From contig NZ_CP034328.1 in NCBI RefSeq assembly GCF_003940805.1, forward strand, positions 2,276,001 to 2,340,000: 64,000 nt of DNA, given 5' to 3'. Shown here piece after piece: positions 52,682 to 62,575 of the stretch. The DNA comes from Tabrizicola piscis (GTDB taxonomy: Bacteria; Pseudomonadota; Alphaproteobacteria; Rhodobacterales; Rhodobacteraceae). The position numbers and the translations under genes were made by a program. The notes under the pieces were generated by a model. The model made no database searches, had not been told where the DNA came from, and worked only from the letters and a program-made list of their open reading frames with translations. Every line of letters starts with the position of its first letter. Position 1 is the first letter of the stretch.

Positions 52682-54313
52682 ATGATGCTACCAGATCAGC
52701 TTGGCCCCAGCGGCCATGTCGACAGCTTCACCCGGGACAATCTTCCGCCACAGGGCGATTGGCCCGACCTGATGCTGGATGGCTTTGCTTATCCGGACTG
52801 GCTGAATGTCGGGGTGGAACTGACCGACCGCATGGTGGATCGGGGCTTTGGCGACCATACCGCGCTGATCGGCAATGGTCGCAGCCGGACCTACAAAGAA
52901 CTGACCGACTGGTCGAACCGCATCGCCCATGCGCTGGTCGAGGATTATGGCGTCAGGCCGGGCAACCGGGTGCTGATCCGGTCAGCCAACAACCCGGCGA
53001 TGGTGGCCTGCTGGCTGGCGGCGACCAAGGCGGGGGCGGTAGTGGTCAACACCATGCCGATGCTGCGGGCCGGGGAACTGGCCAAGATCGTCGACAAGGC
53101 AAGGGTCACCCATGCCCTGTGCGACACAAGGCTGATGGAGGAGTTGGTCACTTGCCAGAAGTCCAGCCGCTTTCTGCAGACCGTGGTCGGCTTTGACGGC
53201 ACGGCGAACCATGACGCCGAACTGGACCGGATCGCCTTGCGCAAGCCGGTCAGGTTCACTCCGCCGCCAACCGGGCGGGATGATGTGGCGCTGCTGGGCT
53301 TTACTTCGGGCACGACGGGCGAACCCAAGGCCACGATGCATTTTCACCGCGACCTTCTGATCATCGCAGACGGCTATGCGCGCGAAGTGCTGGCCGTGAC
53401 GCCCGAGGATGTGTTTGTCGGCTCGCCGCCGCTCGCCTTCACCTTTGGGCTGGGTGGTCTGGCGGTCTTTCCCTTGCGCTTCGGCGCGGCAGCGGCGCTT
53501 TTGGAACAGGCAAGCCCCGCCAACATGATAGAAATCATTCAGGACCACCGCGCCACAGTCTGCTTTACCGCGCCCACCGCCTATCGGGTGATGCTGAAGG
53601 CGATGGAGGAGGGGGCCGATCTGTCCAGCCTGCGCGCCGCCGTCAGCGCGGGCGAAACCCTGCCCGCCCCGGTCTATGAGGACTGGATCGCCCGCACCGG
53701 CAAGCCGATGCTGGACGGCATCGGCGCGACCGAGATGCTGCACATCTTCCTGACCAACCGCTTTGACGACCACCGCCCCGGCTGCACGGGCCGCCCCGTC
53801 ACCGGGTACGAGGCGCGGATCGTCGGCCCGGACATGGCCGACCTGCCACGGGGTGAGGTGGGCCGCCTGGCTGTGCGCGGCCCGACCGGCTGCCGCTATA
53901 TGGCCGATGACCGGCAGCGCGCCTATGTACGGGACGGCTGGAACCTGACGGGCGACAGCTTCTGGCAGGACGACGAGGGGCGGTTCCATTTTGCCGCCCG
54001 GTCCGATGACATGATCATCAGCGCCGGCTACAACATCGCCGGGCCCGAGGTAGAGGCGGCACTGCTGTCCCATCCTGCCGTGCTGGAATGCGCCGTAGTG
54101 GGAGCCGCCGATGAGGATCGCGGCCAGATCGTTGAGGCGCATGTGGTTCTGGCCGCAGGTCAGGTGGGGGATGCGCTGATGGTCAAGCTGCTGCAGGACC
54201 ATGTGAAAAAGGTCATCGCGCCCTACAAGTACCCGCGCCGGGTGGTGTTCTGCGACAGCCTGCCCAAGACGCAGACGGGCAAGATCCAGCGGTTCCGTTT
54301 GCGGCAGGGTTAG
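52682..54313 (+). CDS. abmG: 2-aminobenzoate-CoA ligase (benzoate-CoA ligase family)
   Basis: 543 residues from ATG 52682 after GAGGCGAG. AMP-forming ligase motifs are present: FTSGTTGEPKATMHFHRD near 214, IGATEMLHIF, WNLTGDSF and the C-terminal lysine in PKTQTGKIQRFRLRQ. Overall it is of the benzoate/anthranilate-CoA ligase type. It would activate anthranilate to 2-aminobenzoyl-CoA, the substrate of the bifunctional enzyme encoded at 58306. It is convergent with the main catabolic operon. Salicylate or benzoate cannot be excluded. Confidence 0.87.
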   Translation: MMLPDQLGPSGHVDSFTRDNLPPQGDWPDLMLDGFAYPDWLNVGVELTDRMVDRGFGDHTALIGNGRSRTYKELTDWSNRIAHALVEDYGVRPGNRVLIRSANNPAMVACWLAATKAGAVVVNTMPMLRAGELAKIVDKARVTHALCDTRLMEELVTCQKSSRFLQTVVGFDGTANHDAELDRIALRKPVRFTPPPTGRDDVALLGFTSGTTGEPKATMHFHRDLLIIADGYAREVLAVTPEDVFVGSPPLAFTFGLGGLAVFPLRFGAAAALLEQASPANMIEIIQDHRATVCFTAPTAYRVMLKAMEEGADLSSLRAAVSAGETLPAPVYEDWIARTGKPMLDGIGATEMLHIFLTNRFDDHRPGCTGRPVTGYEARIVGPDMADLPRGEVGRLAVRGPTGCRYMADDRQRAYVRDGWNLTGDSFWQDDEGRFHFAARSDDMIISAGYNIAGPEVEAALLSHPAVLECAVVGAADEDRGQIVEAHVVLAAGQVGDALMVKLLQDHVKKVIAPYKYPRRVVFCDSLPKTQTGKIQRFRLRQG

Positions 54314-54320
54314 GCGTCAG

Positions 54321-54728
54321 TCAGGCAGGGATCACCGCCGTCGCCTCGATCTCCACCTTGGCGCGGTCTTCGACCAGCGCCACGACCTGCACCAGCGCCA
54401 TCGCCGGATAATGCCGCCCGATCACCGCCTTGTAGATCTGGCCAAGGTCCTTCAGGCTGTCCAGATACTCCCGCTTGTCGGTGACATACCACGTCAGCCG
54501 GACAAGGTGTTCCGGCCCCGCCCCGGCACAGGCCAGCACCTCGACGATGCTTTTCAGCGCCTGTTCGACTTGGGCCACGAAATCGTCGGACTCAAAGACC
54601 TGATCCGCGTTCCAGCCGATGATCCCGCCGGTAAAGACCATCCGGCCTGACGCCGCGACGCCGTTGGAATAGCCCTTGGCGGGTTTCCAATGTGACGGGT
54701 GCAGAAATTGCAGGGCGGTATCGGTCAT
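54321..54728 (-). CDS. RidA family (YjgF/YER057c/UK114) protein
   Basis: 135 residues from the ATG overlapping the thioesterase stop (ATGA). It has the RidA core, with FTGGIIGWNAD near 31, the conserved arginine in HLVRLTWYV and a C-terminal VEIEATAVIPA. RidA proteins hydrolyse enamines/imines, releasing ammonia. In this operon it could deaminate the amino-cyclohexene carbonyl-CoA made from 2-aminobenzoyl-CoA. It is the last gene of the minus-strand operon. Confidence 0.9.
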   Translation of the reverse strand: MTDTALQFLHPSHWKPAKGYSNGVAASGRMVFTGGIIGWNADQVFESDDFVAQVEQALKSIVEVLACAGAGPEHLVRLTWYVTDKREYLDSLKDLGQIYKAVIGRHYPAMALVQVVALVEDRAKVEIEATAVIPA

Positions 54729-55132
54729 GCGTCCTCCAGATGCGCGGCCAATGCGGCGCGGATGGGGTCGGGCCAGCGGGCAGGGCGCCCTCCAGCCGAC
54801 AGCCAGACAAGCGTCAGCCGAGCGGTCATCCGAAGCTGCGCGTCGCATTGCGCCGCCAGCCGGAAAGTGGCGGAACTGCCGCCAACCCGTTCGACCACCA
54901 GCGCCCAGTCGAGCACATCGCCCAACCGCGATGGCGCGTGAAACTCAGTCTCGATCCGTACGGTCGGCACGCCGATGCCGTCAGCCATCATGGCATGGTA
55001 GGAATAGCCCACGTCCTCGCGGAAGAAGTTCTCAAGGACTGAATTGGTCATCTCGAAATAACGCGGGTAAAAGACGATCCCCGCCGGGTCGCAATGGTTG
55101 AACTCGATGCGGATCTGGCGGCTGTAGGTCAT
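54725..55132 (-). CDS. 4-hydroxybenzoyl-CoA thioesterase family protein
   Basis: 135 residues with a hotdog fold and the active-site signature [20 protein letters not shown] near residue 11 (catalytic aspartate in CDPAG). It is coupled by ATGA to both the acyl-CoA dehydrogenase upstream and the RidA gene downstream. It may hydrolyse dead-end or product aromatic CoA thioesters to recycle CoA. Confidence 0.9.
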   Translation of the reverse strand: MTYSRQIRIEFNHCDPAGIVFYPRYFEMTNSVLENFFREDVGYSYHAMMADGIGVPTVRIETEFHAPSRLGDVLDWALVVERVGGSSATFRLAAQCDAQLRMTARLTLVWLSAGGRPARWPDPIRAALAAHLEDA

Positions 55133-56265
55133 GCCAGAAGACCCCTTGCGATGACCACACGCTGCACATCGCTTGCCCCTTCATAGATCCGCAAGGCACG
55201 GATTTCGCGGTACAGGCTTTCGACCACCGACCCATGACGCACGCCATCCCCGCCATGCAGTTGCACGGCCATATCGATCACCTCTTGCGCGGCTTCGGTG
55301 GCGTAGAGCTTGGCCATTGCGGCTTCGCGGGTGACACGGGCCGCACCACTGTCCTTCACCCAGGCCGCGCGGTAGACCAGCAGTGCGGCGGCGTCGATCT
55401 TCAGCGCCATGTCGGCCAGATGGCCCTGCACCAGCTGCAACTCGGCCAACGCCTGCCCCTGAATCCGCCGCGCCTTCACCCGCGCTAACGCCTCATCCAG
55501 CGCCCGACGGGCAAACCCCAGCGCCGCCGCACCCACGGTGGACCGGAACACATCCAGCACCGACATCGCCAGCTTGAAGCCATCCCCAGCTTTGCCGATC
55601 AGGGCGCTTTCGGGCAGGACCACGCCTTTCAGACGAAGCCGGGCAAGGGGGTGCGGGGCGATCACTTCCAGCCGTTCGGCGATCTCCAGCCCAGGTGCAT
55701 CGGCGGGCATCAGGAAGGCCGACAGACCCCTCGCCCCCGGTGCCTCACCGGTCCGGGCGAAGATCACATAGACATCGGCAATCCCGCCGTTGGAGATCCA
55801 GGTCTTCTCGCCCTCGATCAGCCAGCCACCCTGAACCCGGCTGGCTGTGGTAGCGGTCGCGGCCACGTCTGAACCCGACCCCGGTTCGGTCAGCGCAAAG
55901 GCGGAAATCGCCGTGCCCGCGCGGGTCCGGGTCAGCCAGTCGCGCTGTTCGGGTGTACCGAACAGGCTGACCGGCCCCATCCCCAACCCTTGCATCGCAA
56001 AGGCAAAATCAGCCAAGCCATCATGCCGGGCCAAGGTCTCGCGGATCAGGCACAGGGTGCGGACATCCAGCCGCTCCCCCCCACCCGCGCCTGAATGATG
56101 CAGCCAACCGCCCTGCCCCAGCATCGCCACCAACTTGCGGCAGGCGGCATCCACGTCCGCGTGATCCACCGGCAGATGCGCCGCGCACCAGCTATCCAAC
56201 GCCGCCGCCAGATCACGGTGGCGGGGCTCGAAGAAGGGCCAGTCCAGGAAACTGGTATCGCTCAT
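55129..56265 (-). CDS. Acyl-CoA dehydrogenase
   Basis: 378 residues, FAD-dependent, with [16 protein letters not shown] near 124, the [16 protein letters not shown] strand and the C-terminal catalytic-base region [18 protein letters not shown]. It would desaturate a CoA-bound ring or ring-opened intermediate in the aminobenzoate pathway, delivering electrons to ETF (not in the window). The start is about 50 bases after the enoyl-CoA hydratase stop, so cotranscription is likely. Confidence 0.92.
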   Translation of the reverse strand: MSDTSFLDWPFFEPRHRDLAAALDSWCAAHLPVDHADVDAACRKLVAMLGQGGWLHHSGAGGGERLDVRTLCLIRETLARHDGLADFAFAMQGLGMGPVSLFGTPEQRDWLTRTRAGTAISAFALTEPGSGSDVAATATTASRVQGGWLIEGEKTWISNGGIADVYVIFARTGEAPGARGLSAFLMPADAPGLEIAERLEVIAPHPLARLRLKGVVLPESALIGKAGDGFKLAMSVLDVFRSTVGAAALGFARRALDEALARVKARRIQGQALAELQLVQGHLADMALKIDAAALLVYRAAWVKDSGAARVTREAAMAKLYATEAAQEVIDMAVQLHGGDGVRHGSVVESLYREIRALRIYEGASDVQRVVIARGLLA

Positions 56266-56316
56266 TTTCTGTCCTCAAATATCCCGGGGGTCCGGGGGCT
56301 GGCCCCCGGTCCGCCC

Positions 56317-57132
56317 TCAGTCACCCTGAAACACCGGCGTTTCTTTCGCCACAAAGGCGCGATAGGCGCGTTCGAAATCGCGGGTTTGCATGCAGATCGC
56401 CTGCGCCTGCGCCTCGGCCTCGATCGCCTGTTCCAGCCCCATGTTCCATTCCTGATTGATCTGGGTCTTGGTGATCCCATGCGCGAAGGTCGGCCCCGCC
56501 GCCAAAGCCTTCGCAAGGGTCAGCGCCGCCGCCTCCAGTGCGTCCGCCGCGTGCAGGCTGTTCCAGAAGCCCCAGCGCTCGCCCTCCTCGGCGCGCATCA
56601 CCCGCCCGGTATACAGGAGTTCCGCCGCGCGGCCCTGCCCGATGATCCGGGGCAGCATGGCACAGGCCCCCATGTCACAGCCAGCAAGGCCGACTCGGGT
56701 AAACAGGAAGGCGCATTTCGCCGACGGAGTCGCCAGCCGCAGGTCTGAGGCCATGGCCATGATCGCCCCCGCACCCACACAGACGCCATCCACCGCCGCG
56801 ATGATCGGCTTGCCGCAGCCGATCATCGCCTTGACCAGATCGCCGGTCATCCGGGTGAAGGCGAGAAGCTCCTTCATCTCCATCCCCACCAGCGGGCCGA
56901 TGATGTCATGCACATCGCCGCCCGAGCAGAAATTACCGCCGTTGGAGCCCAGGATGACCACATCCACATCCGACGCATAGACCAGCGCGCGGAAGGTGTC
57001 GCGCAGCTCGGCGTAGCTGTCGAAGGTCAGGGGGTTCTTGCGGTCCGGCCGGTTGAGGCGGATCGTGGCGATGCGGTCGGTCACCTCCCACAGAAAGTGC
57101 TGCGGCGTCAGGCTGGCAAGTTCGGTCATCAT
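56317..57132 (-). CDS. Enoyl-CoA hydratase/isomerase family protein
   Basis: 271 residues, crotonase fold. The oxyanion-hole region reads [15 protein letters not shown] near 58 and [19 protein letters not shown] near 107. The stretch [19 protein letters not shown] replaces the usual PE-x-LGL-PG-GG, with Asp in place of one catalytic glutamate. Two adjacent ATG codons overlap the MarR stop; the GGGAGG upstream favours the second slightly. It hydrates, cleaves or isomerises a CoA-ester intermediate. Confidence 0.9.
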   Translation of the reverse strand: MMTELASLTPQHFLWEVTDRIATIRLNRPDRKNPLTFDSYAELRDTFRALVYASDVDVVILGSNGGNFCSGGDVHDIIGPLVGMEMKELLAFTRMTGDLVKAMIGCGKPIIAAVDGVCVGAGAIMAMASDLRLATPSAKCAFLFTRVGLAGCDMGACAMLPRIIGQGRAAELLYTGRVMRAEEGERWGFWNSLHAADALEAAALTLAKALAAGPTFAHGITKTQINQEWNMGLEQAIEAEAQAQAICMQTRDFERAYRAFVAKETPVFQGD

Positions 57133-57569
57133 CTGCCTCCCATGCGTTTGAGGATGCCGGTCAGCGCCTCCAGGTCCGCTTCGGACAGGGTGGCGAACAG
57201 TTGCGACACTTCGGCCTCATGCCCGGCGGCAAGGGTTTCAAAGCGGGCCAGCCCAGCTGCGGTCAGGGCGACAAAGACCGTGCGGCGGTCGGTTTCCGAC
57301 GGGGTGCGGCGCACCAGACCGTCCTGCTCCAGCCGGTCCACCACTGTCGTCGCATTGCCGTTTGAGACCAGCAGCATCCGTGACAACTCGCTCATCGTCA
57401 CGCCGTCGCGGCGGCGGTACAGGGCCGCCATCACGTCAAAGCGCGGCAACGTGGTTTCGTGCTGCACGCGCAGGACTTCGCGCAGGTGGCTTTCGGCCAG
57501 CCGTGTCACAGCCAGCAACCGGACCCACATCTTGAGCCGGCGCTTGGAAAGGGGGTCAGTGTCCGTCAT
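57129..57569 (-). CDS. MarR family transcriptional regulator
   Basis: 146 residues with a winged helix ([30 protein letters not shown] spans about 52-81, wing with RTPSETDRR near 84-92). MarR proteins in aromatic-CoA operons (for example BadR, CouR) are released by aryl-CoA ligands, so 2-aminobenzoyl-CoA is the likely effector here. It lies inside the catabolic operon, coupled at both ends by ATGA. The palindrome at 60651-60668 is its probable operator. Confidence 0.92.
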   Translation of the reverse strand: MTDTDPLSKRRLKMWVRLLAVTRLAESHLREVLRVQHETTLPRFDVMAALYRRRDGVTMSELSRMLLVSNGNATTVVDRLEQDGLVRRTPSETDRRTVFVALTAAGLARFETLAAGHEAEVSQLFATLSEADLEALTGILKRMGGR

Positions 57570-58309
57570 GCCTCGCCGCCGGAGATATTGATCCCCTGTC
57601 CGTTAACGCCCTCGGCCCCGGCAGAGCACAGCCATAGCGCAGCGGCGGTGACTTCATCCGGGCGGTAAAGCCGGTTCTGCGGGCTGATCGCCATGAGTGC
57701 CGCGCGGGCCTCGTCCAGACTGCGGCCGGTCTTTTCCGCGATCACCTTGACGGAGTGGTCGGTCATCTCGGTGTCCAGAAACCCCGGGCAGATCGCGTTC
57801 ACCGTCACCGGCCCGCGCGCCACCTCGAGCGCCAGCGACCGCACGATCCCCATGACGCCATGCTTGGCTGCAGCATAGGGCGCGACCTTGGCATAGCCTT
57901 TCAGCCCGGCGGTGGAGGAGATGGCCACAAGCCGCCCCCAGCCGTCAAACTGCCGCAGGCCCTCGCGGAAGGTCAGGAAGACGCCGGTCAGGTTCACGGC
58001 CAGCATCGCGTTCCACTGGTCCAGCGTGGTCTTGGCGAATGGCGCGCTGTCAGCCTGACCCGCGTTGGCGATCACGATGTCCACCCGCCCTGCCTGAGTG
58101 AACAGGTCCTGGACCGAGGCTTCGTCGGTCACATCACAGGTCAGCGCACGGATCGCGGGGTGCCGTGCGGCGGTCGCCTGCAACGCCTGCATCCGGCGGC
58201 CGCAGATCACCACTTCGGCGGCACCGGCCCGGGCAAAGCCCAGCGCAAGGTCTGCGCCTACGCCCGACCCCCCGCCTGTCACCAGAACCCGCCGCCCCGC
58301 GATGGTCAT
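57566..58309 (-). CDS. Short-chain dehydrogenase/reductase
   Basis: 247 residues with the cofactor loop [12 protein letters not shown] (11-22), NAGQADSAP, catalytic serine in ISSTAGLKG and YAAAKHG, and the C-terminal [12 protein letters not shown]. It probably oxidises or reduces a hydroxyl/keto CoA ester in the ring-degradation sequence. It is coupled by ATGA to the bifunctional monooxygenase upstream and to marR downstream. Confidence 0.9.
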   Translation of the reverse strand: MTIAGRRVLVTGGGSGVGADLALGFARAGAAEVVICGRRMQALQATAARHPAIRALTCDVTDEASVQDLFTQAGRVDIVIANAGQADSAPFAKTTLDQWNAMLAVNLTGVFLTFREGLRQFDGWGRLVAISSTAGLKGYAKVAPYAAAKHGVMGIVRSLALEVARGPVTVNAICPGFLDTEMTDHSVKVIAEKTGRSLDEARAALMAISPQNRLYRPDEVTAAALWLCSAGAEGVNGQGINISGGEA

Positions 58310-60591
58310 GCCCGGATCACCTCAACCGTTTTCTGCGCCAGCCGCCGCATCTGGTCACGCCCTGCCAGATACGGCAGCGGCCATTCGGTGGCAGCATCGC
58401 CCATCGCCACGGCGGCGTGAAGGGTCCAGTAGGGGTTGGCCAGATGTGGCCGCGCAAGGCAGACCAGATCGGCCCGACCGGCAAGGATGATCGAATTCAC
58501 ATGGTCCGGCTCGGTGATGTTGCCGACAGCCATGGTCGCAATGCCCGCCTCATTGCGGATGCGGTCGCTGAACGGGGTCTGGAACATCCGGCCATAGACG
58601 GGCTTCGCGTCGATCGAGGTCTGCCCGGCCGAGACGTCGATGATGTCCGCGCCATTGGCGGCAAACATCTTTGCGATCAGCACCGCTTCATCCGGGGTCA
58701 CGCCTTCATCGCCGACCCAGTCGGTCGCGCTGATCCGGACCGAGATTGGCTTGTCCTCGCCCCACTCGGCCCGCATGGCCTGCAAGACCTCCAGCGGCCA
58801 GCGCATCCGGTTTTCCAGGCTGCCGCCAAACTCATCCGTGCGGATGTTCGAGACCGGGCTGATGAAGGACGAGATCAGATAGCCATGGGCGGCATGAAGC
58901 TCGACCATGTCAAAGCCCGCCCGCCGGGCCATCCGGGTTGAGGCGATGAATTCCGCTGTCACGCTCGCCATATCCGCCCGGGTCATGGCGTGTGGCGTGG
59001 CGTTCTTCGGCGACCATGGCAGGTCGGAGGGGCCGATGATGTCCCAGTTGCCCGATGGCAGCGGGGCGTCGCCCTCCCCCCAGCCGACCTGAGTGCTGGC
59101 CTTGCGCCCGGCGTGGCCGATCTGGCAGCAGATCTTCGCGTCCGTTTCGGCATGAACGAAATCGACCACCCGTTTCCATGCGGCCTCATGTTCAGGCGCG
59201 TAAAGGCCCGGGCAGCCGGGGGTGATACGCCCTTGGGCCGAGGTGCAGGTCATTTCCGTATAGACCAGCCCCGCGCCCCCCTTGGCGCGTTCGCCGTAAT
59301 GGACCAGATGCCAATCGGTCGGGCAGCCGTCCACCGCCTTGTACTGCGCCATCGGTGACACGACGACGCGGTTCTTCAGCGCCATGTCCCGCAGCCGGAA
59401 CGGCGCGAACATCGGCTTGCGGCCCGGCTGACCGCCCGCCTGACGCTGGAACCAGTCTTCGGTCTGACCCAGCCAGTCCGGATCGCGCAGGCGCAGGTTT
59501 TCGTGGCCGATCCGTTGGCTGCGGGTCAAAAGCGAATAGGCGAACTGTTCGGGCGGCAGGTCAAGGTAACGCTCCACCTGCTCGAACCATTCAAGGCTGT
59601 TGCGGGCCGCCGATTGCAGGCGCAGCACCTCGACCCGGCGTTCATCCTGATAGCGGGCAAAGGCGCCCTCCAGCGTCGGTTCGCTGTGCAGGTATTCGGC
59701 GAGCGCAATCGCGCTGTCAAAGGCCAGCCGGGTGCCCGAACCGATGGAGAAATGCCCCGTCGCCGCAGCATCGCCCATCAGCACCACATTCTCATGATAC
59801 CACTTCCCGCAGACCACCCGGGGGAAGTTCATCCAGACCGCCGAGCCGCGCAGGTGTGCGGCGTTCGAGATCAGCTCATGCCCGCCAAGGTGGGGTTCAA
59901 AGATCTTGCGGCAGGTTTCAACCGTGTCCTCCTTGGACATGTCGGCAAAGCCGACATTGTCCCAGGTCTCTTGCGTGCATTCGACAATGAAGGTCGCGGT
60001 GTTGTCGTCAAACTGGTAGGCATGCGCCCAAAGCCAGCCGTGTTCGGTCTTCTCGAAGATGAAGGTGAAGGCGTCGTCGAACTTCTGATGCGTTCCCAGC
60101 CAGACGAACTTGCACAGGCGCAGGTCGATATCGGGCTGGAACACCGATTCATATTCGCGCCGCACGGCAGAATTGATTCCGTCCGAGGCGACGACAACGT
60201 CGTAATCCTTGCGGTAGCTTTCGGCCGGCCCGAACTCGGTCTCAAACTGCAGATCGACGCCAAGTTCCCGCGCGCGGGCCTGCAGCAGGATCAGCATCTG
60301 CTTCCTGCCGATCCCGGCAAAGCCATGCCCGCCCGACACCGTTCGCACGCCGTCATGTACCACGGCGATATCGTCCCAATAGGCGAAATGGTCCTTGATT
60401 GACTGGGTTGAGACAGGATCGTTCCGCTCCATCCGCATGAGCGCGTCATCCGACAGCACCACCCCCCAACCGAAGGTATCATTGGCGCGGTTGCGTTCCA
60501 GCACGGTGATCTGATGCGACGGATCGCGCAGCTTCATCGAGATTGCGAAGTAAAGGCCGGCGGGGCCGCCGCCCAGACAGAGGATTTTCAT
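58306..60591 (-). CDS. Bifunctional 2-aminobenzoyl-CoA (or salicylyl-CoA) monooxygenase/reductase
   Basis: 761 residues, a fusion of two flavoproteins. Residues 1 to about 385 are a class A FAD monooxygenase ([17 protein letters not shown] at the start, [17 protein letters not shown] near 274). Residues about 395-761 are an Old-Yellow-Enzyme FMN domain ([36 protein letters not shown]). This layout matches the Azoarcus evansii enzyme that hydroxylates and reduces 2-aminobenzoyl-CoA, and the related salicylyl-CoA 5-hydroxylase annotation. RidA and the ligase nearby favour anthranilate. It is the first gene of the minus-strand operon. Confidence 0.92.
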   Translation of the reverse strand: MKILCLGGGPAGLYFAISMKLRDPSHQITVLERNRANDTFGWGVVLSDDALMRMERNDPVSTQSIKDHFAYWDDIAVVHDGVRTVSGGHGFAGIGRKQMLILLQARARELGVDLQFETEFGPAESYRKDYDVVVASDGINSAVRREYESVFQPDIDLRLCKFVWLGTHQKFDDAFTFIFEKTEHGWLWAHAYQFDDNTATFIVECTQETWDNVGFADMSKEDTVETCRKIFEPHLGGHELISNAAHLRGSAVWMNFPRVVCGKWYHENVVLMGDAAATGHFSIGSGTRLAFDSAIALAEYLHSEPTLEGAFARYQDERRVEVLRLQSAARNSLEWFEQVERYLDLPPEQFAYSLLTRSQRIGHENLRLRDPDWLGQTEDWFQRQAGGQPGRKPMFAPFRLRDMALKNRVVVSPMAQYKAVDGCPTDWHLVHYGERAKGGAGLVYTEMTCTSAQGRITPGCPGLYAPEHEAAWKRVVDFVHAETDAKICCQIGHAGRKASTQVGWGEGDAPLPSGNWDIIGPSDLPWSPKNATPHAMTRADMASVTAEFIASTRMARRAGFDMVELHAAHGYLISSFISPVSNIRTDEFGGSLENRMRWPLEVLQAMRAEWGEDKPISVRISATDWVGDEGVTPDEAVLIAKMFAANGADIIDVSAGQTSIDAKPVYGRMFQTPFSDRIRNEAGIATMAVGNITEPDHVNSIILAGRADLVCLARPHLANPYWTLHAAVAMGDAATEWPLPYLAGRDQMRRLAQKTVEVIRA

Positions 60592-60650
60592 GGCCCAGAT
60601 CCCGGATGGCGCGGAATGCGCCCTTGAGGAAGGCTATACCGGTTGGAAAC

Positions 60651-60684
60651 AATTTCAAGCTTGAAATTTTCTGGCTTGAAATTT
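60651..60684. promoter_or_regulatory. Candidate MarR operators in the divergent promoter
   Basis: AATTTCAAGCTTGAAATT (60651-60668) is a perfect 18-bp palindrome. Its right half, GCTTGAAATTT, recurs 15 bases later (60659-60669 and 60674-60684). They occupy the 119-base gap between the monooxygenase operon and the hydratase-HAD-thiolase operon, both of the same pathway, and end 27 bases before the plus-strand start. A MarR regulator is encoded in the minus operon. Confidence 0.75.
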
Positions 60685-60710
60685 CTTGGCCGGGTGTGAA
60701 GATCGGCAGC

Positions 60711-61466
60711 ATGGAATTGATTGTCGACCACATGCAGGGATGGGCTAGGCTGACCCTGAACCGACCGGCGCAGAAAAATGCGTTGAACACGGCGCTGCTT
60801 GCCGCGCTGGCCGAGGCACTCGCCACCTGTGCCTCTGACCCGGCCCTGCGCGCTGTGGTGCTGACCGGGGCCGATGGCAACTTTGCCGCCGGGGCTGACA
60901 TTGCCGAGATCGAGACCAAGACGGCAGCCGAAGGCGCTGTCGACCCTCGCAAGGCCCATTGGGCCGCGATCCGCGCCTTTCCGAAACCGCTGATCGCAGC
61001 AGTGGATGGCTTTGCGCTGGGCGGTGGGTTTGAACTGGCGCTGATGGCTGACGTCATGATCCTTGGACCGACAGCGCGGGTGGGTCTGCCGGAGACCAAC
61101 CTTGGGCTGATCCCCGGCGCGGGCGGGGGGCAGCGGCTGATGGCGCTGGCCGGGCGAGCGCGGGCGATGCGGATGGTGCTGACGGGTGAAGTGATCGACG
61201 CCGAGACAGCCATCGACTGGGGCATTGCGGCCTATCTGGCCGAAGGCCCGGCGCTGGATCTTGCCGAGCCGCTGGCCCAGCGCCTTGCCGGGCGTGCCCC
61301 CTTGGCACTGATGGCGGCCAAAGCGGCGCTGCTGGCGGGGGAGGAAAGCGCGCTGGCACTGGGGGCCGAGCGCGAAGCGTTCGAGGCGCTGCTGGATACC
61401 GAGGACAAGGCGGAAGGCATACGCGCCTTCCGCGAGCGGCGTAAACCGGAGTTTCAGGGCAAATGA
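60711..61466 (+). CDS. Enoyl-CoA hydratase/isomerase family protein (second)
   Basis: 251 residues from ATG 60711; the longer frame to 60543 would run through the operators and the opposite gene. Crotonase fold with GADGNFAAGADIAEIE near 57, GFALGGGFELALMADV near 103 and both catalytic glutamates in the standard ETNLGLIPGAGGGQRL. It hydrates an enoyl-CoA in the lower pathway. It is ATGA-coupled to the 3-hydroxyacyl-CoA dehydrogenase. Confidence 0.93.
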   Translation: MELIVDHMQGWARLTLNRPAQKNALNTALLAALAEALATCASDPALRAVVLTGADGNFAAGADIAEIETKTAAEGAVDPRKAHWAAIRAFPKPLIAAVDGFALGGGFELALMADVMILGPTARVGLPETNLGLIPGAGGGQRLMALAGRARAMRMVLTGEVIDAETAIDWGIAAYLAEGPALDLAEPLAQRLAGRAPLALMAAKAALLAGEESALALGAEREAFEALLDTEDKAEGIRAFRERRKPEFQGK

Positions 61467-62575
61467 CCATCGGGATCATTGGCCTTGGCGCGATGGGTCT
61501 TGGCATCGCGCAGGTCTATGCGCAGGCGGGGCAAGAGGTGCTTGCCACCGATGCCGATCCTGCCGCGCGCGACAGTGCCGGCGCGCGTCTGGCGCAGTCG
61601 CTTGCTGGGCGGGTGGCCAAGGGTGCGATGACCGAGGCCGAACGGGAAGCGATCCTTGGCCGGCTACGGGTGGTGGCGCAAGTCGAAGACCTTGCCCCCG
61701 CCGATCTGGTGATCGAGGCGGTGGTGGAACGGCTGGCCGTCAAGCAGGCGGTCTTTGCGGCGTTGGAGCCATTGCTGAAGCCGGATGCCATCCTCGCCAC
61801 CAACACCTCATCCCTGTCGGTCGCGGCTATCGCGGCGGGCCTGGCGCGGCCAGAGCGTCTGGTCGGCCTGCATTTCTTCAACCCCGCCCCGGCGATGCGG
61901 CTGGTGGAGCTGATCCCCCATCCCGGCACGGCACCCGATGCCTTGGCGCGCGCCCGCAGCCTGACCGAAGCCGCAGGCAAGACGGTGATCCAATGCGCAG
62001 ACCGGCCCGGCTTCATCGTCAATCGCTGTGCCCGACCCTACTACGGTGAGGCGCTGGCCCTGCTGGAAGAGGGCCGCGCAGCGGGCGAGATTGACGCTGC
62101 CATGGCGGCGGCAGGCTACCCGATTGGCCCCTTCGGCCTGATCGATCTGATCGGCGCCGACATCAACCTTGCCGCCACTGAAAGCCTTGCCACCGCGATG
62201 GCCAACCATCCGCGCTATCATGTCTTCCCCGCCCTGCGAGCGCAGGTCGCGCGGGGCGATCTGGGGCGCAAATCGGGCCGGGGTTTTGTCTTTCCCGCTC
62301 CTCCTGCGGCGATGCCTACTGATGCAGTGGCGATTGTCCAAAGGATCGAGGCGGCGCTGGTGAACGAGGCTGCCTGGCTTCTGGCCGAAGGCGGCGCGAC
62401 GGCCGAGGACATCGACACTGCTCTGCGCCTTGGCCTCAACTTCCCGCGCGGGCCTTTTGCGATGCTCAAGGCCCATGGCCGTGACACGGTGCTTGCCACC
62501 CTTGCCGCCCTTGAAACCGCAGCGCCGCCCGGGTTGAAAGGGCGCTACCTGCCTGCACCGGACCTTAGCCCATGA
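61463..62575 (+). CDS. 3-hydroxyacyl-CoA dehydrogenase
   Basis: 370 residues: NAD loop IIGLGAMGLGIAQVYAQAG (4-22), the catalytic histidine/glutamate region LHFFNPAPAMRLVELIPHPG near 133, and the C-terminal helical domain with GFIVNRCARPYYGEAL. The length, above the usual 280-320 of FadB2-type enzymes, indicates a second partial C-terminal repeat. It oxidises the hydroxyacyl-CoA from the preceding hydratase and is ATGA-coupled to both neighbours. Confidence 0.93.
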   Translation: MTIGIIGLGAMGLGIAQVYAQAGQEVLATDADPAARDSAGARLAQSLAGRVAKGAMTEAEREAILGRLRVVAQVEDLAPADLVIEAVVERLAVKQAVFAALEPLLKPDAILATNTSSLSVAAIAAGLARPERLVGLHFFNPAPAMRLVELIPHPGTAPDALARARSLTEAAGKTVIQCADRPGFIVNRCARPYYGEALALLEEGRAAGEIDAAMAAAGYPIGPFGLIDLIGADINLAATESLATAMANHPRYHVFPALRAQVARGDLGRKSGRGFVFPAPPAAMPTDAVAIVQRIEAALVNEAAWLLAEGGATAEDIDTALRLGLNFPRGPFAMLKAHGRDTVLATLAALETAAPPGLKGRYLPAPDLSP

